A stretch of DNA of 64,000 nucleotides from Litoditis marina (GCA_964036275.1 OZ038433.1:186001-250000), one strand, 5' to 3'. Shown: positions 13,439-25,590, counted from the stretch's first letter. Notes: generated by a model from the sequence alone, not told the origin. A program made the numbers and translations.

Positions 13439-15899
13439 AAATACTATTTTTCCCGTTTTCTATACCAGATAAGAATAGTTCTAGAAGAGAATTGTTCGAT
13501 AAAGACCTGAGACAATGAGACAGTTCTGTGAGATCAAGAATTCTCCAATATCGTTAACCAATACAAGCTTTGCTCCCAGCTGCAACAGGCAAACAATCAA
13601 CAAAGCAAGAACAAACGCTTTTCTACTGAAATAGAACAGAATAAAAAATGTATGGACTCCTACAGGCATGACTACGGAAAGAGAACAACAAGATTCGATG
13701 GAGTATTCGGAAGTTTTTTTTGAGCGAAGTATGCGTATGTAAGTATGTATTTTGGTTGTTTGCTTCTGAGCAATTCTGCAGAAAAGTTATTGGACAGTTA
13801 TTGGACTACAATGATTTTGATATGAGCGAATTCTAAATGACCGAAAATCGTTAGAAATATGGAAATAGTCATTAGATTTTCTCTAATTGCAAAAACCTGA
13901 ACAATCAAGACGTAGTGTAGAGCAAGCTCAAGCTCGGGGGAGGGAATTGAGAATCAAATGAAATAACACAACCAATTTTTGATAAGTTTACGGATATATG
14001 TGATCACTGTCTCGGTTGTATTTGTATGAATGAAGTAACACACAGTTAAAATAGTTGCCGTTAAATTTTATTATTATTATTATTATAAGTAATGTATGTG
14101 GTTTTTCGTCTAGCGAATCGTGTAATGTTCGAGCAAGATGTATTGTTATAGAGCAAACTAGAAGAAGGGGGCTAATAAGAACAGCTGTACGGAGAGCGCA
14201 CTCAGCGTTCCAAAAATCAATGATTTTAGACTCAAAACTGCTAGTGAAACTTTCTATTTTTTGGCCACGTTTAGTGCCACACATAGAGTATCCGGCTTGG
14301 AATGAAGTAATGTACAGGACATACGACATACTAAGAGAATATTTTATATGATTTTCGATAGGAAATGGGTAGTTTGACCAAATTGTGACCATAGTTGTGA
14401 TCTTGGAAGAAAGCTTATCTTTGCTCGAGTTGGAATTGTGAACTAGCCAAAACAATATGCAATAGACCAACATTGAATGTAAAAACGGTTTTCGAAAGTT
14501 CTCGAGTACCGAGAGGTTTGAAAAGGACAGCCCTCTTTTATCTAGATTTCAGGGTCAAGGCTGGATCAACCTTTATGACGGAGAGTTGGAAATAACGTTT
14601 GTTAACACGGTCCCGCGGCATTTTAACACACTTTCTGGAAGTTATTATAATAGAGGATGCGGTTAAAAGTGTTTAGTCTTTTTTCCGAAATGTGAGCTTT
14701 CAAAAAATAACTACCAAGAAAACCTCGAATATAAAACCTCAACAGATGTGTGTGTGTGTTGTTATTTACAAAATAAAACGTTTACTCACGTTTTTGTGAG
14801 TGAATTGATCAACTGTCAAGAAATGATTACTGTCTTATAATCTCTTATGATGAGAATCGAACTAGCTGATTGAAGTCGAACCAGTGTGATATTGATTGAG
14901 ATGCCGGCCATTTTTAGCAGAGAAAGTTGCCGCCTTAAATCTCTACAGAACTGAAATCATTAATGTTCTCTGCCAGTTTACCGGTTCTTGCAAACAGAAT
15001 GTGATTTTTTTGTTTGTTCACAGATTATAGATAGTTGGCCTATATATTGACAGTCAAAAACCGAGGAGGAACCAGGTAAGTGGAATTTCTCAGAAACAGG
15101 AAAAATATACTTTGGTAAGATTTCAAAGTTACAGTTCAATGAGTTTTCAATATAGTGCACACAATATGTTAGTACGAGAGGAAGAATATTTGGTAAAACG
15201 AGGACATATACTTTGTGATTAGTCGTTCCGTGTATAAAGAAACGAGAGAATCAACCAGACGGAGATTGTGACAGAGAAGCAGACACCAGGCAGCTGTCAG
15301 AGACGTAGAGAGTGCGAGAAAAGGGAGTGGCCGTCTGCTGACCGAATGGGATGGACTACGTGAGACTTGCTGAATCCTCGTATCTGCGACCTGGTAAGAA
15401 GGGCGAGAGAGTGTGCGTTTATGAGAGACGCCGACGCATAAGGGGGGGGTCGTCGCAGCCAGATATTGGTAGTGAAAAAACGGCTACGAGTGGGTTTAGA
15501 ATCTCTAGAAGTGATCTCTGATCTCAAAAATGCTTTCTGTCGCCGCACATATGTATGTTCATGTTAACAAGACTCCAAACTATATTGCATACATCTGATT
15601 TTTCTTCGGCAAGAACAGTTTAGCTATTCTTGAAGTTCAACTCATGTTTGAAAATACATGAGAACATGAAAACTTAATTGATGAAATCAATGAAAAAAGA
15701 GGAGAGAAAGGAGAGACAGAAAAAGTAGAGAGAGGGAGGTTGAGAGAGAGAGAGAGGGAGAGATAGAAAAAGAGAGACAGAGAGATGTGCGTAGAGAGAG
15801 AGAGAGAGGGATAGAGAGAGAGAAAGAGAGATGTGCGTAGAGAGAGAGAGATAGAGACAGAGAGCCAGAGAGATCTGCGTAGAGAGAGCGAGAGAGCGG

Positions 15900-15932
<33 letters not shown>

Positions 15933-18403
15933 AGAGAGAGAGAGAGAGGTGTGAAGAGAAGAGATGTTGCTTGCTTGCTAAATGGATGCAATCGCATAGC
16001 GCTGACTATTTTCGCCAACAGGTCGGGAACAAGTTTCGGACTGTTTTTACGTGAGTTTGCGAAGTTCTAGAGGGTTCTTTCACAGAGAACCGATACATGG
16101 AAGACATTTCCATAGAAGGGTGTCACACAGTGAAAATGGAAGATCAAGAAAAGCTATAGTTTCTAATAAAGTTATTCATTTTAATTCATTTTACTTTGGG
16201 TTTATACTTTCTCAGAAAATATTCAAGGAATTTTATCTGGACTCATTTACTTTCTGGGATATGCAGAGGTGGTAAGCAGTTACATTTCACCCGAAAATGG
16301 GATTCTAGTAAACGTGCCAGGAATTTCACTAACAAAAAGGTGGGTCCATTCCGGCTCGAGAAATTTTGGTTTCTTACTCGCCAACTTATGTCACACGTGA
16401 GACTACAAGAAATGGTGTGTGAGGTCTAGATTCTTTCTGTAGAAAATTGGTTTCTTTTTCGTACGTTTCAAATAAAAACTGGTTTTGCTGCTATGAAGCA
16501 ACCTTCATCTCGTGTTCGCAACTTCGCACCCCCCCCAAAAGTGTACTTCCTTGTCAAAGCCTACGAAACGGAACTCAAACAATCCGCTTTAAAATGCACG
16601 TTTCATGGGCACAGTTTTTTTAGAGGGCTCAAATAATTACATCAGAGGAAAGTTAATTTTTTTCATATAATTATACAAATAGTTATTAAATAAAGTTGTT
16701 GATTGTTGACGAATGACGCACATCTGGTTGTCAATAGTTGTGGACTACATTAGGTCATCTGTCAATGGCCCGTCCTCAATAACATTGCTCTTTCGATTGA
16801 TGTAAACTATGTGTGGGCGAACTTTGCTCATATAATATAACAAATCGGGAGAATATTGCTTCTAATACTTCACAAATTGAATTCGGGAAGAAAAATAATT
16901 CAGTGTTATATGATACTCCAAACAAGAGAAATAGTTTTTCTTCCAGTGATTCTAAGCAATTAGACATGTGGCGAAAACGAATTCACAGTGACTAGATTCT
17001 TCTAGATGTCTCCTTATGGGTTGAAAAAAGCACAATGTTTTTTTCCTGGAGGACTAAGCCTAGATGTTAGCGAATTACGGAAATGAGCAAGACATTTTCT
17101 CGAAAAATTCTAAATAAAGACAACTGGAAACCCACTTCTCATACAGTTTGTTTTTCAAGTTGTATGGAAACACTGCCATGTTGCAGTGGAAATGAATGGA
17201 ACTAGGCTGACCTCCATAATATTTCACAGTATTCATGGAACGACAATTTGTTTAGATGCGAAATAAAGTGTTAGTTTTTGGTTGACCTATCGTGCATTGC
17301 TCGGACAAGTGGTCCACTTTCGAAGATTAACGAAATATTCTCATCAAAAGCTCTGAATTCCAACAAAGAATTGAAACTATTTTTAGAGGTTGTTTGTTAC
17401 AGATTCAACAAACAAGATTACAGTTTTTGGTGAATATGTCTAGCATGAGAACTTGAAGAGTGTGCGAACCACTTTAGACGCGTATTAGATGGGAATCGTC
17501 GCTTACGGGTGTTGTTCACTGTTGTATGACCGGCTTCTTCTAAAGTCGAGTGTACGCGCACGCACGTAATACGCGATTGCGCACGTTCCAAACCAGCAAT
17601 CGGGTCGAAACCCGCCCAGTGTACAACTAATGGAGGGATTCGATCAACAACGGAGTGATCATAGATGAAGGTGGCAACACATTGGTGGAATTTCGAGACA
17701 AACCACAGTGTATGAATTATGAGAAAGTTGAATATAACTTCCAACGTTCTCAAGGGTTTTGTTCCATAGACGATTGGAAGGGAAAAGGATGATTTCAATT
17801 TTAAAACCATCATGAATTGTCTCACTGATTGTTTGTGAACCACATGCAAACTATAGATAACGTCACGTGAAACGTGAAAATCCTAAGTGCAGAGTTCACG
17901 TATGTGCTTCAGAGTTTATGCGCACTCTAATGAGATTTTGCTGAGCTGAACAATTTAGTCGCATGATGGGGAGTTGTGAAACAAATGAGTGTGGTCTCTT
18001 AGATTCTTTGTCCTTGAATAACTGCATAGTTGGATTGAAATAATACTGGTTCTCAACAGTTTTATGGGTTTTCTGCAGGGTTTTTGAGTAGAATCAGCAT
18101 CAAACAAGGTAAAAACGGGTATGTGCAATGAAAGAAAGAAATATAGCTTCTATGAAATAAAGAAACTGTATAGAGGTCAACTGGAACCTTCGCAATGTTT
18201 TGCTTAAGTTTTCGCATTTCGATTTGCTATCGCCATTACTTTCAATTAAATATGTTCAATTTCAACCTTGTTGAAGCATATTTTCTCAAGAACAAACTTT
18301 CTCTGTTTTTTGCGCTTTTCGGAGATGAATAACGCTTCACATGATTTTTTAACTGCCTAGAAACGCCGATTTCCTATTCTTTTGTCACGCTCATTTTCCC
18401 TCA
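13435..18403. other. Intergenic region between two divergent genes
   Basis: About 5 kb separates the divergently transcribed prolyl hydroxylase and degenerin genes, so it should contain both promoters. I see no exon chain. A TATA-like GTATAAAG occurs near 15234, and a more balanced-composition stretch at about 15240-15480 contains CTGGTAAGAAG, which could be a donor of a non-coding exon; neither is secure. The 143-codon frame at 17418-17849 has no recognisable homology. Confidence 0.5.
15690..15955. repeat. Degenerate GA-rich satellite
   Basis: About 265 bases are almost purely purine on the plus strand. The unit GAGAGATGTGCGTAGAGAGAG recurs at about 15779, 15828 and, altered, 15870, so the tract is a GA microsatellite with a superimposed repeat of about 50 bases. 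Confidence 0.85.
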
Positions 18404-18404
18404 G
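18395..18404 (+). promoter_or_regulatory. Probable spliced-leader acceptor of the degenerin gene
   Basis: TTTTCCCTCAG ends at 18404, 23 bases before the ATG at 18428. This is the expected position of a trans-splice acceptor; a 5' UTR intron is the alternative. Confidence 0.55.
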
Positions 18405-18427
18405 TATCCAAGTTTTCCTTATTCGGA

Positions 18428-20575
18428 ATGGCTAGCAACAACAACAATTCTACTAAAGAGGACGACGCAAAAAAATATCTCGTAAGTAATCATATTTGTT
18501 TCATGTACGTACTTGTTTTTCATCTAACTACAAATGATCTCGGCCCTTGCCACTTCCAATCTGTTATGTTGGGTTAACTCTAACCTAAGCATGTTTAGAG
18601 AGAAGTCTTGTGAGAATTGGAACAAAAGGCCTTTAATGACTCTCTTTCTTTTTCTCCCTCCCTCTTTCTCTCTCTCTCTATCTCTCTCTCTTTCTCTTCC
18701 TTGGTTATAACTTGAAAACCACAATGAATGCCCCCATAAGAATGGTGCGAATGGCATTTATTCAACTAGTTAACCGGAGGTATTTCGATCAGCTCATCTA
18801 ATTTCTCCACCACCACAAGTCACATAATTTCAACCCTCTCTCAGGACTCCGACGAGGACTATGATTCGGATGATTCAGAAACCAAAGACAAGGAAATCGA
18901 TGAGATTGTGGAGGACATCGAAAGTGACAAATACGGACAGCACGACGAGAAAACCAAATGGACGTACGTTCTGAATCTTCACTTCATTTTCAGATTCACT
19001 TCAAGAGAGCAAATGAGAGTTTCAATCAAATTACTCCTTTCCTTTCTACTATTCCTCCATAAGAATAATAGAGTTTGTAATAAGTATAGAACATTTCGTG
19101 AGTATTTCAAAAAAAACGTACCTGCTCTAGTTCGCAGACAACGTATAGATGTTTAACAAGTCGAAATGGGAAAATAGAGGTGTGAAAACCACCAACTTGT
19201 TTTACCTATAATATTCGTATGGTCCGTTTTCCAGAAGAATCAAAATTTCGCTTCGTGAGTGGGGAGAGTCGTGCTCTTGTCATGGAATTCCCCATATGGC
19301 ACAGGCCACCTCGGTAAGACAACTGCAGTATAGTCTTTTTCATTCCTACTGAGATTCCTACAGTAGGATTTCAAAACTTCCAAGCCATTTTCTTCACTCA
19401 CTCAGTGATCGGAAAGGTTTAGGATTTCTGCACCTCATTCTCGTACTCAGAGACAGTAAATATACGAGTGGATTTTTGATGAACTAAATTTTCAGCTTCA
19501 CAACACCCTCCGGAAATTTTGTAAGGTTACTGTAGGAGTCTCAGTAGGAATGGTGTGAACTATACTTCCAATCACAGTTTACTTACGAGAGAGAACCTAC
19601 TGAGGTCAACGACTGTGTGCAAGGGTCCCAATTTATCAGTTCTGGATTTTTCTGAAAACCGCTTTATAAAGCTGGCTTTTGGAAGAAAAACTCGGTTCAA
19701 AAAAGTTCCAATTCAGTTGATCAGAAACCCGGTTATTGTTAGTAATCTATATATCTCTCAGATACTTTTTCATGATGTAGTCAGAACATTGGACCAAACT
19801 ATCTTTTGCTGCAAATTAGGCTCAGTTTTGCTAGTTCCGAACTAACTTCTCTGAATCTCTGGGAAGAGTTTTCAACCTCAGGGCTTGGCTATCCTAATCT
19901 GGTCCATTATTCTGGCCTTCTGTGCTGTGGGATTTGTCTATTTGTTCTCCGATACCCTCAAGCAATATCTGAAATTCGACAAGCTGGTCAAACTAAATGT
20001 AAGTACGTAGGTAAATAGTGGTAAATGTACGTACCACCTTATGCTTCAACAATAGATTTTGAACATAGCAAATGAGTATCAAGCAAGCAAATATTGTAAA
20101 TGTGGAGCATAAAATTGAGAATCGTATTTTTAATCTAGCCGCGAGTCAGAAGCTGCGAAACAAAACCCATCAGAAAATAACGAAGCAGGGTTTGAAGTTT
20201 CAACAAATTACTGTAGTTTCCCCGTGACTGGCCGAACACTGACAATAGAAAACGCGTACTCAGACACGGAGAATAGTTAAATATAGTGCTATTTCTTCTC
20301 CAGATCGAAAGAATTAGGCCTTATAGAAGCCAGGGATACGATAAGTTTAAACGAGGTACCACTCATTTGTTCTCAGTAGCATTTAGGTGATAATAGGAGA
20401 AAACGTGTATCAATGTTTCACATGTATAACATACATTTTTCTCTTATCTTGCTGTTATTTCATATATTTTCCTCAGCTTGGTCTCGAGTCGACCAACTTC
20501 CCGTCGATCACATTCTGTAACATCAATCCCTACAAGATGAGCAAGATTCAAGATGTGCCCGAGTTGAAGGCCTTG
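18428..20575 (+). CDS. Degenerin (DEG/ENaC) N-terminal part, five exons, 3' part not found
   Basis: Exons 18428-18481, 18845-18963, 19235-19313, 19882-19998 and 20477-20575 join in frame to give 156 residues. The cytoplasmic N-terminus is acidic. It is followed by REWGESCSCHGIPHM, which carries the His-Gly gating motif of DEG/ENaC channels (H74-G75). One membrane span follows at about residues 86-107, then the conserved start of the ectodomain (NFPSITFCNINPYK, residues 130-143). A full degenerin needs several hundred more residues: Cys-rich ectodomain, second membrane span and C-terminal tail. I found none of these before the convergent gene at 22478, nor up to 30 kb. Reading through the last donor would add VSYKL and stop at 20593, giving 161 residues. 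It is either a 3'-truncated copy, an N-terminal-only product, or a gene whose remaining exons are missing from the assembly. UNC-8/DEL-1-type degenerins seem closest from memory. Confidence 0.85.
19341..19552. mobile_element. MITE with CATTCCTACTGAGA ends, copy 1
   Basis: CATTCCTACTGAGATTCCTACAG at the left is matched by CTGTAGGAGTCTCAGTAGGAATG in inverse orientation at the right. A related element occurs at 48471-48697, and a fragment of the same right half is at about 9048-9110. It lies in the degenerin intron between exons 3 and 4. Confidence 0.7.
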
Positions 20576-20920
20576 GTAAGTTACAAATTGTAACAAATTG
20601 TAAAAACAATGCTCAACCAGTCGAATAAAACCTAATCGGGTTTTTCTCAACTAAACCGTTCGCAGCCTAAGTTGCTCATATTAATATCTCTGTAATAATT
20701 GTAATATACTATTTCGCGTATAATAGAAAACTTTATGAGCGAGGAACTCTAGCTTTAGTAAGACAAAAGTATATGGGTGGGAGTAGAAAGTGAACAATGT
20801 CAGTATTAAAACTAAAAGTATTGAAATAACTTTCAACTTCCACAGCTCAGATACTTTTCGTTTGGGCATCAAGTGGTAGAATGAAACTCTAGCAGGCTAT
20901 ATATAGTCATTGAGAGAAAA

Positions 20921-21086
20921 AAAGGCGGGAGGGTACTGTATATGTCAACTTCCACTGTGTACTGACACATGTCTTTGATTCCAAATCTTGCCGGTTATTC
21001 ACTATAGTGGTTAGCGCGCAGCTACGAGCACGCAGGTTCGATCCCGGCGGGAGACAAAGGTGTATAATTTTGGCACTTTCTATAAT
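20921..21086 (+). mobile_element. tRNA-derived SINE, copy 1
   Basis: The element starts with a GGCGGGAGGGTACTGTATAT block and contains an A-box-like TATAGTGGTTAGCGCGC and a perfect pol III B box, GGTTCGATCCC. It ends near TTGGCACTTTCTATA. Further copies in this window are at 25110-25275 (inverted), 43365-43545 and 44990-45172. The tRNA-like part lacks a complete acceptor stem, so it is not a functional tRNA. Confidence 0.75.
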
Positions 21087-21260
21087 GACATTCGTCTATT
21101 AAACTTCAACTGTATTCCAGCTGACTGTCTACGAAGCATCTGCAAATGGTACTCTCACCTAATATGGAATGATCAAGCGAAGAAAAGAATGGCACAACAA
21201 ATAAAACCATTTATTTCAATGAAATATCAATCTGTATCAGTTTGTTGCTGATTTTCTTTG
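21060..21260 (+). repeat. Dispersed repeat, copy 1 (shared with 29985-30155)
   Basis: The segment with ATGATCAAGC, AAAACCATTTATTT and CAGTTTGTTGCT in this order also occurs at 29985-30155. Here it follows directly on a SINE body, so it may be a SINE 3' tail. The short open stretch at 21121-21148 after an acceptor-like TTCCAG is part of this repeat and is not a degenerin exon. Confidence 0.65.
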
Positions 21261-22477
21261 AACGCAAAATGATTGGGTGTATTTTGAGATCGGGGCATCT
21301 TTAACAGAAACAGCAATACTACACTACCGTCACCCTTGTTGTTAAATCTTGTTTATTGTCAGATTCTGTGAGGAAAGTGACAATTCCTATCTTTTTATCC
21401 TATTTCCCCTCCTTGATCGTTTTTCTATGCATCCTCGCATCATACACTGCCCTCACTGGACCTATACTATGTACGTATGTCTCTATGCATAGTCTCATCG
21501 AGCCTCTCTCCAAATATCTTTCCAATCAGAATGCGACTGGACCTGGCCGAGTCTCAGGGTTCCAGAATCCGCGCTATACTGAGGTCATCTGACTCGAAGC
21601 AAGGCAACCGATTCTCGTTTCTGATAATTAATTTTTGGAAGGTTTCAACAGAAACCGAAAATACAGGGTAGATATCACAGAGATAGGGTACAAATAGTTT
21701 CTTATATAAATGGAAAGGCATAGAGCACATCTTGTTGAGTCGTCCTCTTGAAAAGTCTGGACCACCGTTCACTTTTTTTGCACTAACAAACACTTTTCTT
21801 ATTGATAGTTTACTAATCTCAAAGGTCAAAGGAGGATTCGGAAAATGTAGAGAGAGATATATGAAGTGAATAAGAGTTGATGACTTATGCCTATTAACTG
21901 TAATGTTCAGGTACTTGCAATCATCTCTTCACAACATAGAGAATTGGTGAGACATGTTTATCAATGAAATAATGAATGAACAACATATAATCGTGCAAAG
22001 TTTAGTAGTAAACTTAAAGTAGGAACATTGACAGGACAGGACATTTTCAAATTAGTTCGTTTAACTGGAAAACATGACGTGAGAAATAACGGGAAGCTGC
22101 TTAAAATCCCACATATTACAATGGCAAAACAGTATTCTACATTTCAACTATCGAGGGAATAACACTCAAGTTGAGCCCAACAAACGGACAATCTAACATT
22201 TCAATAATTGAGGTAGGCATTTTGGCAACCATAAATATCAACAATTAACCAGTGCTTTGGGGGGGGGGCAATTTAAATGGAAGATATTCGAGAAAAGCTG
22301 AGAATGTAATACAATAACTCATTTACCGTACACAATGTTACCCGATTCATACTTCACGAAAACAAACAAAAACTACCAAAAACTTTCAAATAATATACAT
22401 CACTAATGCGATGTCACAGTTGGAGAACCACAATCTACTGAATTTTCTTATGAAATCACCTATTGAAAAATCATGCA

Positions 22478-25400
22478 TCAAACGAGAGCATCCACACTTA
22501 GCCCATATTTTCTCTGCAGATCCGAGTAAATGAAACGCATCAGATCACTCTGATATTGCAGTTCGAAGGCGGGATCCAATCCATCCAGGGCCAATTCCAC
22601 CAATGAGAGATACGAGGCATGTCGACTCTTTGCGGCAGGTTGTAGTCCCGACACCGATGTAACGGTAGAGGTCGATGGCGGAACCTCGTGGTTCGTTACG
22701 CTTTCCTGGAAAAGAAATAGGCATCAAATCAATTACTTTTCTATTTCTCCCTTTCTACTTTTATAATTTGTTCTCACCTCTCTTTCTCTCTCTTCCTCTT
22801 CTCTCTATCTCATCCTTCCTCCGACTCTCTTCCCCTCTTCTTATCTCTCTCATTACATTTCTCCACTGATGCAGGCGCAAGTCCCGAGCTGCTACTGATC
22901 ATATGAATGCTCTATTTTACTTTCTGTAATTGGAGGCACCATTGAAATGAAGAAATAACTCAATAAAAGGGTTAGATCCAGTTAGATTATAGTCACAATT
23001 TACAAACAGTCTCTTGATAGCGGTCTCAACATGTTTCCTGATCGGAAGCATCCGCAACATGTGCCTTTATTTACAGTTCGATTTATAAGAAAACAGCCTC
23101 CTTCTGGCACTTTCGGTTACGTATGGAAGTGTTCACTTCTTCACAGCCCCTATTTTCTCCTACCTCCGCCACTGTCTCCTTTTGCCGTGACTTGGTGTTC
23201 ATCTTCATGGCAACGGGGGTGGGGACAAAGCGGGAAAGAGGCGGTGGGCGGGGCTTTGACTCGCGCCAATCCCTGATGTCCACACCGCGGGTAGCAGGTG
23301 CCAGGTCATCTGAAACTGAATCACTAATTTTTTCTTATCTGTACTGTTTCCAAAACGTCATGTGGGTTTGTACTTGGAAATGTCGAGCACGCTTTTACGG
23401 CAGAAACCCAATTTCTCCAGAACTTCGAGATAGAAACTCGGTAGCAATCAGACATGGAAAAATTGCCAATTAAGCGGTTGAAATAAAAACAGTAAATAAT
23501 TTATAATCACCTGCACATGTACACTCCTGACTGGTAGAGGTGGTATTTTCATCGGAGAGAGGGGAGAAGAGGGCTCGAATTTCCTGGCAGGGTGCCAATT
23601 TCTTCTGAACTGACGTGGCAGATGGAGTACTAGACGCCGGAATGGGCTGGGGGCGACTGGAAAACATGGTTATGCACATGCACATGGACAAGGCCATTTT
23701 GGCGCAAGAAGATTTGTCACACCTTCGCCCAAGCCCAACGGACTTTTTTTCCGAAATGTGAAGGGTATATCTTTTTTTCAGATAAAAAAGTGCAGAACCC
23801 GGAGAAAATACTAATCGACCCTTTTTCAAAGCCCGCGATACCTGTAATCAAAAACTAATCTGCGCTGCGGTTCGCACTGAGCACGATGACTATGTCACTC
23901 CCTCCCGACTGAAATTCGAGCGAAATAAGAAACACGCTCTCGAAAATGAATAAACATTCGATTTTTTAAGCGAATAGATACAATTATATTTTCCTAAATC
24001 ATTTCTCAGATTAATTCTTCTCTTCTTAAACAGCGTGCCTCAAATGACTGTTGATGAACTTTCATGTGAATAGAAGTCGAATTTACTAAGGCAACATAGC
24101 TTGAAATACCTCCCTTCCCTTTAGTTTGGAGTTTCTGTACCTCTTTGTACGAGTTCCAGTGTCACACACGTGTTCCATAGCGAAGGGATCAGTCAAGAAG
24201 TAATCATGGCGAATCTGAAAACAGACCACATTTATATGGGAGTTGGATAGAAAAGAGATTGGCAAATATTGCTAGTTTTTTCAACTTCATACTTTTCAGA
24301 ATCCTCCGAATGATCTCGGTCGATTTTCACTCTGCATTCTTATTGAATCACGTAATGAAAACCGCCTCGCGAACCAGGGTTTTCACAGAACAAAAGTAAT
24401 TCGAAGCACGCTTCTGGAGTAAACGGGATGAATATGAAAATAATGCTGTGAAAGAAAGAGAACATTAACAACTGACTGTGACATGAATAGTGCGATGTTT
24501 TCCGGCGTATAAACATCCCTCGCATTTGAAGCTGACTCCTTTCGTCTTGGTTGTGTATTGATATTTGAAGAACAGGGTTTCGTTTGTGACTGGACAAGTG
24601 TACATGATCCGCGTGCTACCTAGGAATGGCTGGTATATATTTTGTTGTTCGAGAAACCTACTAAACGTGATACCCTTGAGTTGGCATGTCCTACATCTGT
24701 TGCGGTAAAGTAGTAAAGTTGTAGCTATCCCCAATGAGTGAGCAAAATATGAATAGTTTGATTTTGAAGGTTATTAGTTCACCACCCTAGTCACATTATA
24801 TATAACAAAGTCCTACAGTACACACTCAGCTTTCCCAATAAATATTTCCCATTTCAAACTTGAACATTGTACAGAATTGTAACACTCATTGTAAACCGAA
24901 ATCAGAAAAAATGTCAAGATTGTTGACCGTTCCGATAATATTTACATACTAGAAACAAATTTACATTTGTAATAGTTTCAAACTTCTTAGTAGAAATTAA
25001 AACGACTATATCGCTTTTCCGGAAGAAAGCGTATAGCGATGCATGTTGGCCTATCCCGCTGTCTTTGTAGTTTGATCCCGTCGTTTTCTGGTCAAGATCC
25101 GTATAGGGCGCGCCCAATTTATAGATTGTTGTCTCACGCCGGAACCGAACCTGCGAGCAGAAGGTTCGTAGGCCAGGTTGTAACCACTGCGCCACAAGAG
25201 CCGATCAGACATGTGTCCGTACACAGCGGAAACTGAGATATACAGTACCCTCCCGCCTTTCCATCGGCGACGACTATAACTTATGGCGCGTACCGAGATC
25301 AAACTACGGCGGAGGTTCGGTCACCCACTTGGCCATCTTCAGAAAGTAACCGACCTGGGTTGCTCGGGTCAGGATGTGCTTTGAACTGCGTCACTTCTGG

Positions 25401-25540
25401 GATTGCGACCGACCACCGACAAGCATTTTTCTTAACGCCTCCTGAAAACAGATCAACCACCATGTACGAAGAAAACGTGAAAATACAACATGCGAAACTG
25501 TACCTTCGAAGGAAATAATCAGATTTGGGTTGATCTTCAT
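22478..25540 (-). CDS. Unrecognised 286-residue protein with N-terminal Cys/His module, seven exons
   Basis: Exons, 5' to 3': 25504-25540, 25355-25441, 24477-24619, 24141-24214, 23511-23656, 23164-23309, 22478-22705. All phases match and the frame ends in TGA. The N-terminus starts MKINPNLIISFEGG. Residues about 42-106 form a Cys/His-containing module (MYTCP, KCEGC, GKHRTIHV, then MEHVCD) that resembles the zinc-binding layout of FLYWCH/MULE-type domains, but I cannot assign a family. The middle, about residues 115-225, is Pro/Ser/Thr-rich and probably disordered. The end has a short predicted helical segment (SYLSLVELALDGLDPAFEL, then LMRFIYSDLQ) reminiscent of a BESS-type interaction motif. 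The start was chosen because an upstream frame is blocked by stops and the ATG lies 41 bases after an acceptor. The second intron hosts a SINE nested in a small inverted-repeat element. A nuclear role is only a guess. Confidence 0.8.
23843..23888. repeat. Fragment of the terminal part of the 1.1-kb composite element
   Basis: CAAAAACTAATCTGCGC and the following GC-rich, imperfectly palindromic block ending in CACGATG match the right ends of the elements at 28316-29437 and 60548-61652. It lies in an intron of the 22478-25540 gene. Confidence 0.6.
25066..25312. mobile_element. TGTAGTTTGATC inverted-repeat element interrupted by a SINE
   Basis: The left end reads TTTGTAGTTTGATCCCGTCG and the right end ACCGAGATCAAACTACGGCG. 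These correspond to the two ends of the uninterrupted 68-bp element at 57772-57839. The interior carries an inverted SINE at about 25110-25275, recognised by GGAACCGAACCTGC (B box on the minus strand) and the CAGTACCCTCCCGCC block. Confidence 0.75.
25110..25275 (-). mobile_element. tRNA-derived SINE, copy 2 (inverted)
   Basis: On the minus strand it shows the GGCGGGAGGGTACTGTATAT block, ACACATGTCTGAT, an A-box-like TGGCGCAGTGGTTACAACC and a B-box-like GGTTCGGTTCC. It is inserted in a small inverted-repeat element. Confidence 0.7.
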
Positions 25541-25590
25541 AGAGTCGTTTTAGTTCAGTTTTGAAAGTCAAGAATCTCTCACTGATTTCA
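25541..25590 (-). promoter_or_regulatory. 5' UTR and probable spliced-leader acceptor
   Basis: GTGAAATCAG ends at 25582 on the minus strand, leaving a 41-base leader before the ATG at 25540. The tract is less U-rich than those of the neighbouring genes. Confidence 0.45.

Larger units (their letters stand above)
20594..22477. other. Region between convergent genes, repeat-rich, no exon found
   Basis: I looked here for the missing degenerin exons and found none. It contains a SINE (20921-21086), a dispersed repeat shared with 29985-30155, and a G10 run near 22259. The remainder is AT-rich without recognisable content. Confidence 0.5.

Noticed and set aside
13988..14473. 161-codon minus-strand frame
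   Set aside because: It contains an ATT microsatellite translated as poly-Ile and shows no homology or promoter context.
15674..16054. Low-complexity frames over the GA-rich satellite
   Set aside because: Same artefact of simple sequence.
17418..17849. 143-codon minus-strand frame
   Set aside because: No recognised domain, no splice or start context, and composition like the flanking non-coding DNA.
21121..21148. Possible sixth degenerin exon (LTVYEASAN after TTCCAG, phase 0)
   Set aside because: The same stretch belongs to a dispersed repeat also present at 29985-30155, the donor is weak, and a stop follows at once.
24340..24476. Alternative coding continuation (HYFHIHPVYSRS) after exon 24477-24619
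   Set aside because: The frame stops quickly, whereas splicing to 24141-24214 preserves frame and leads to a complete protein.
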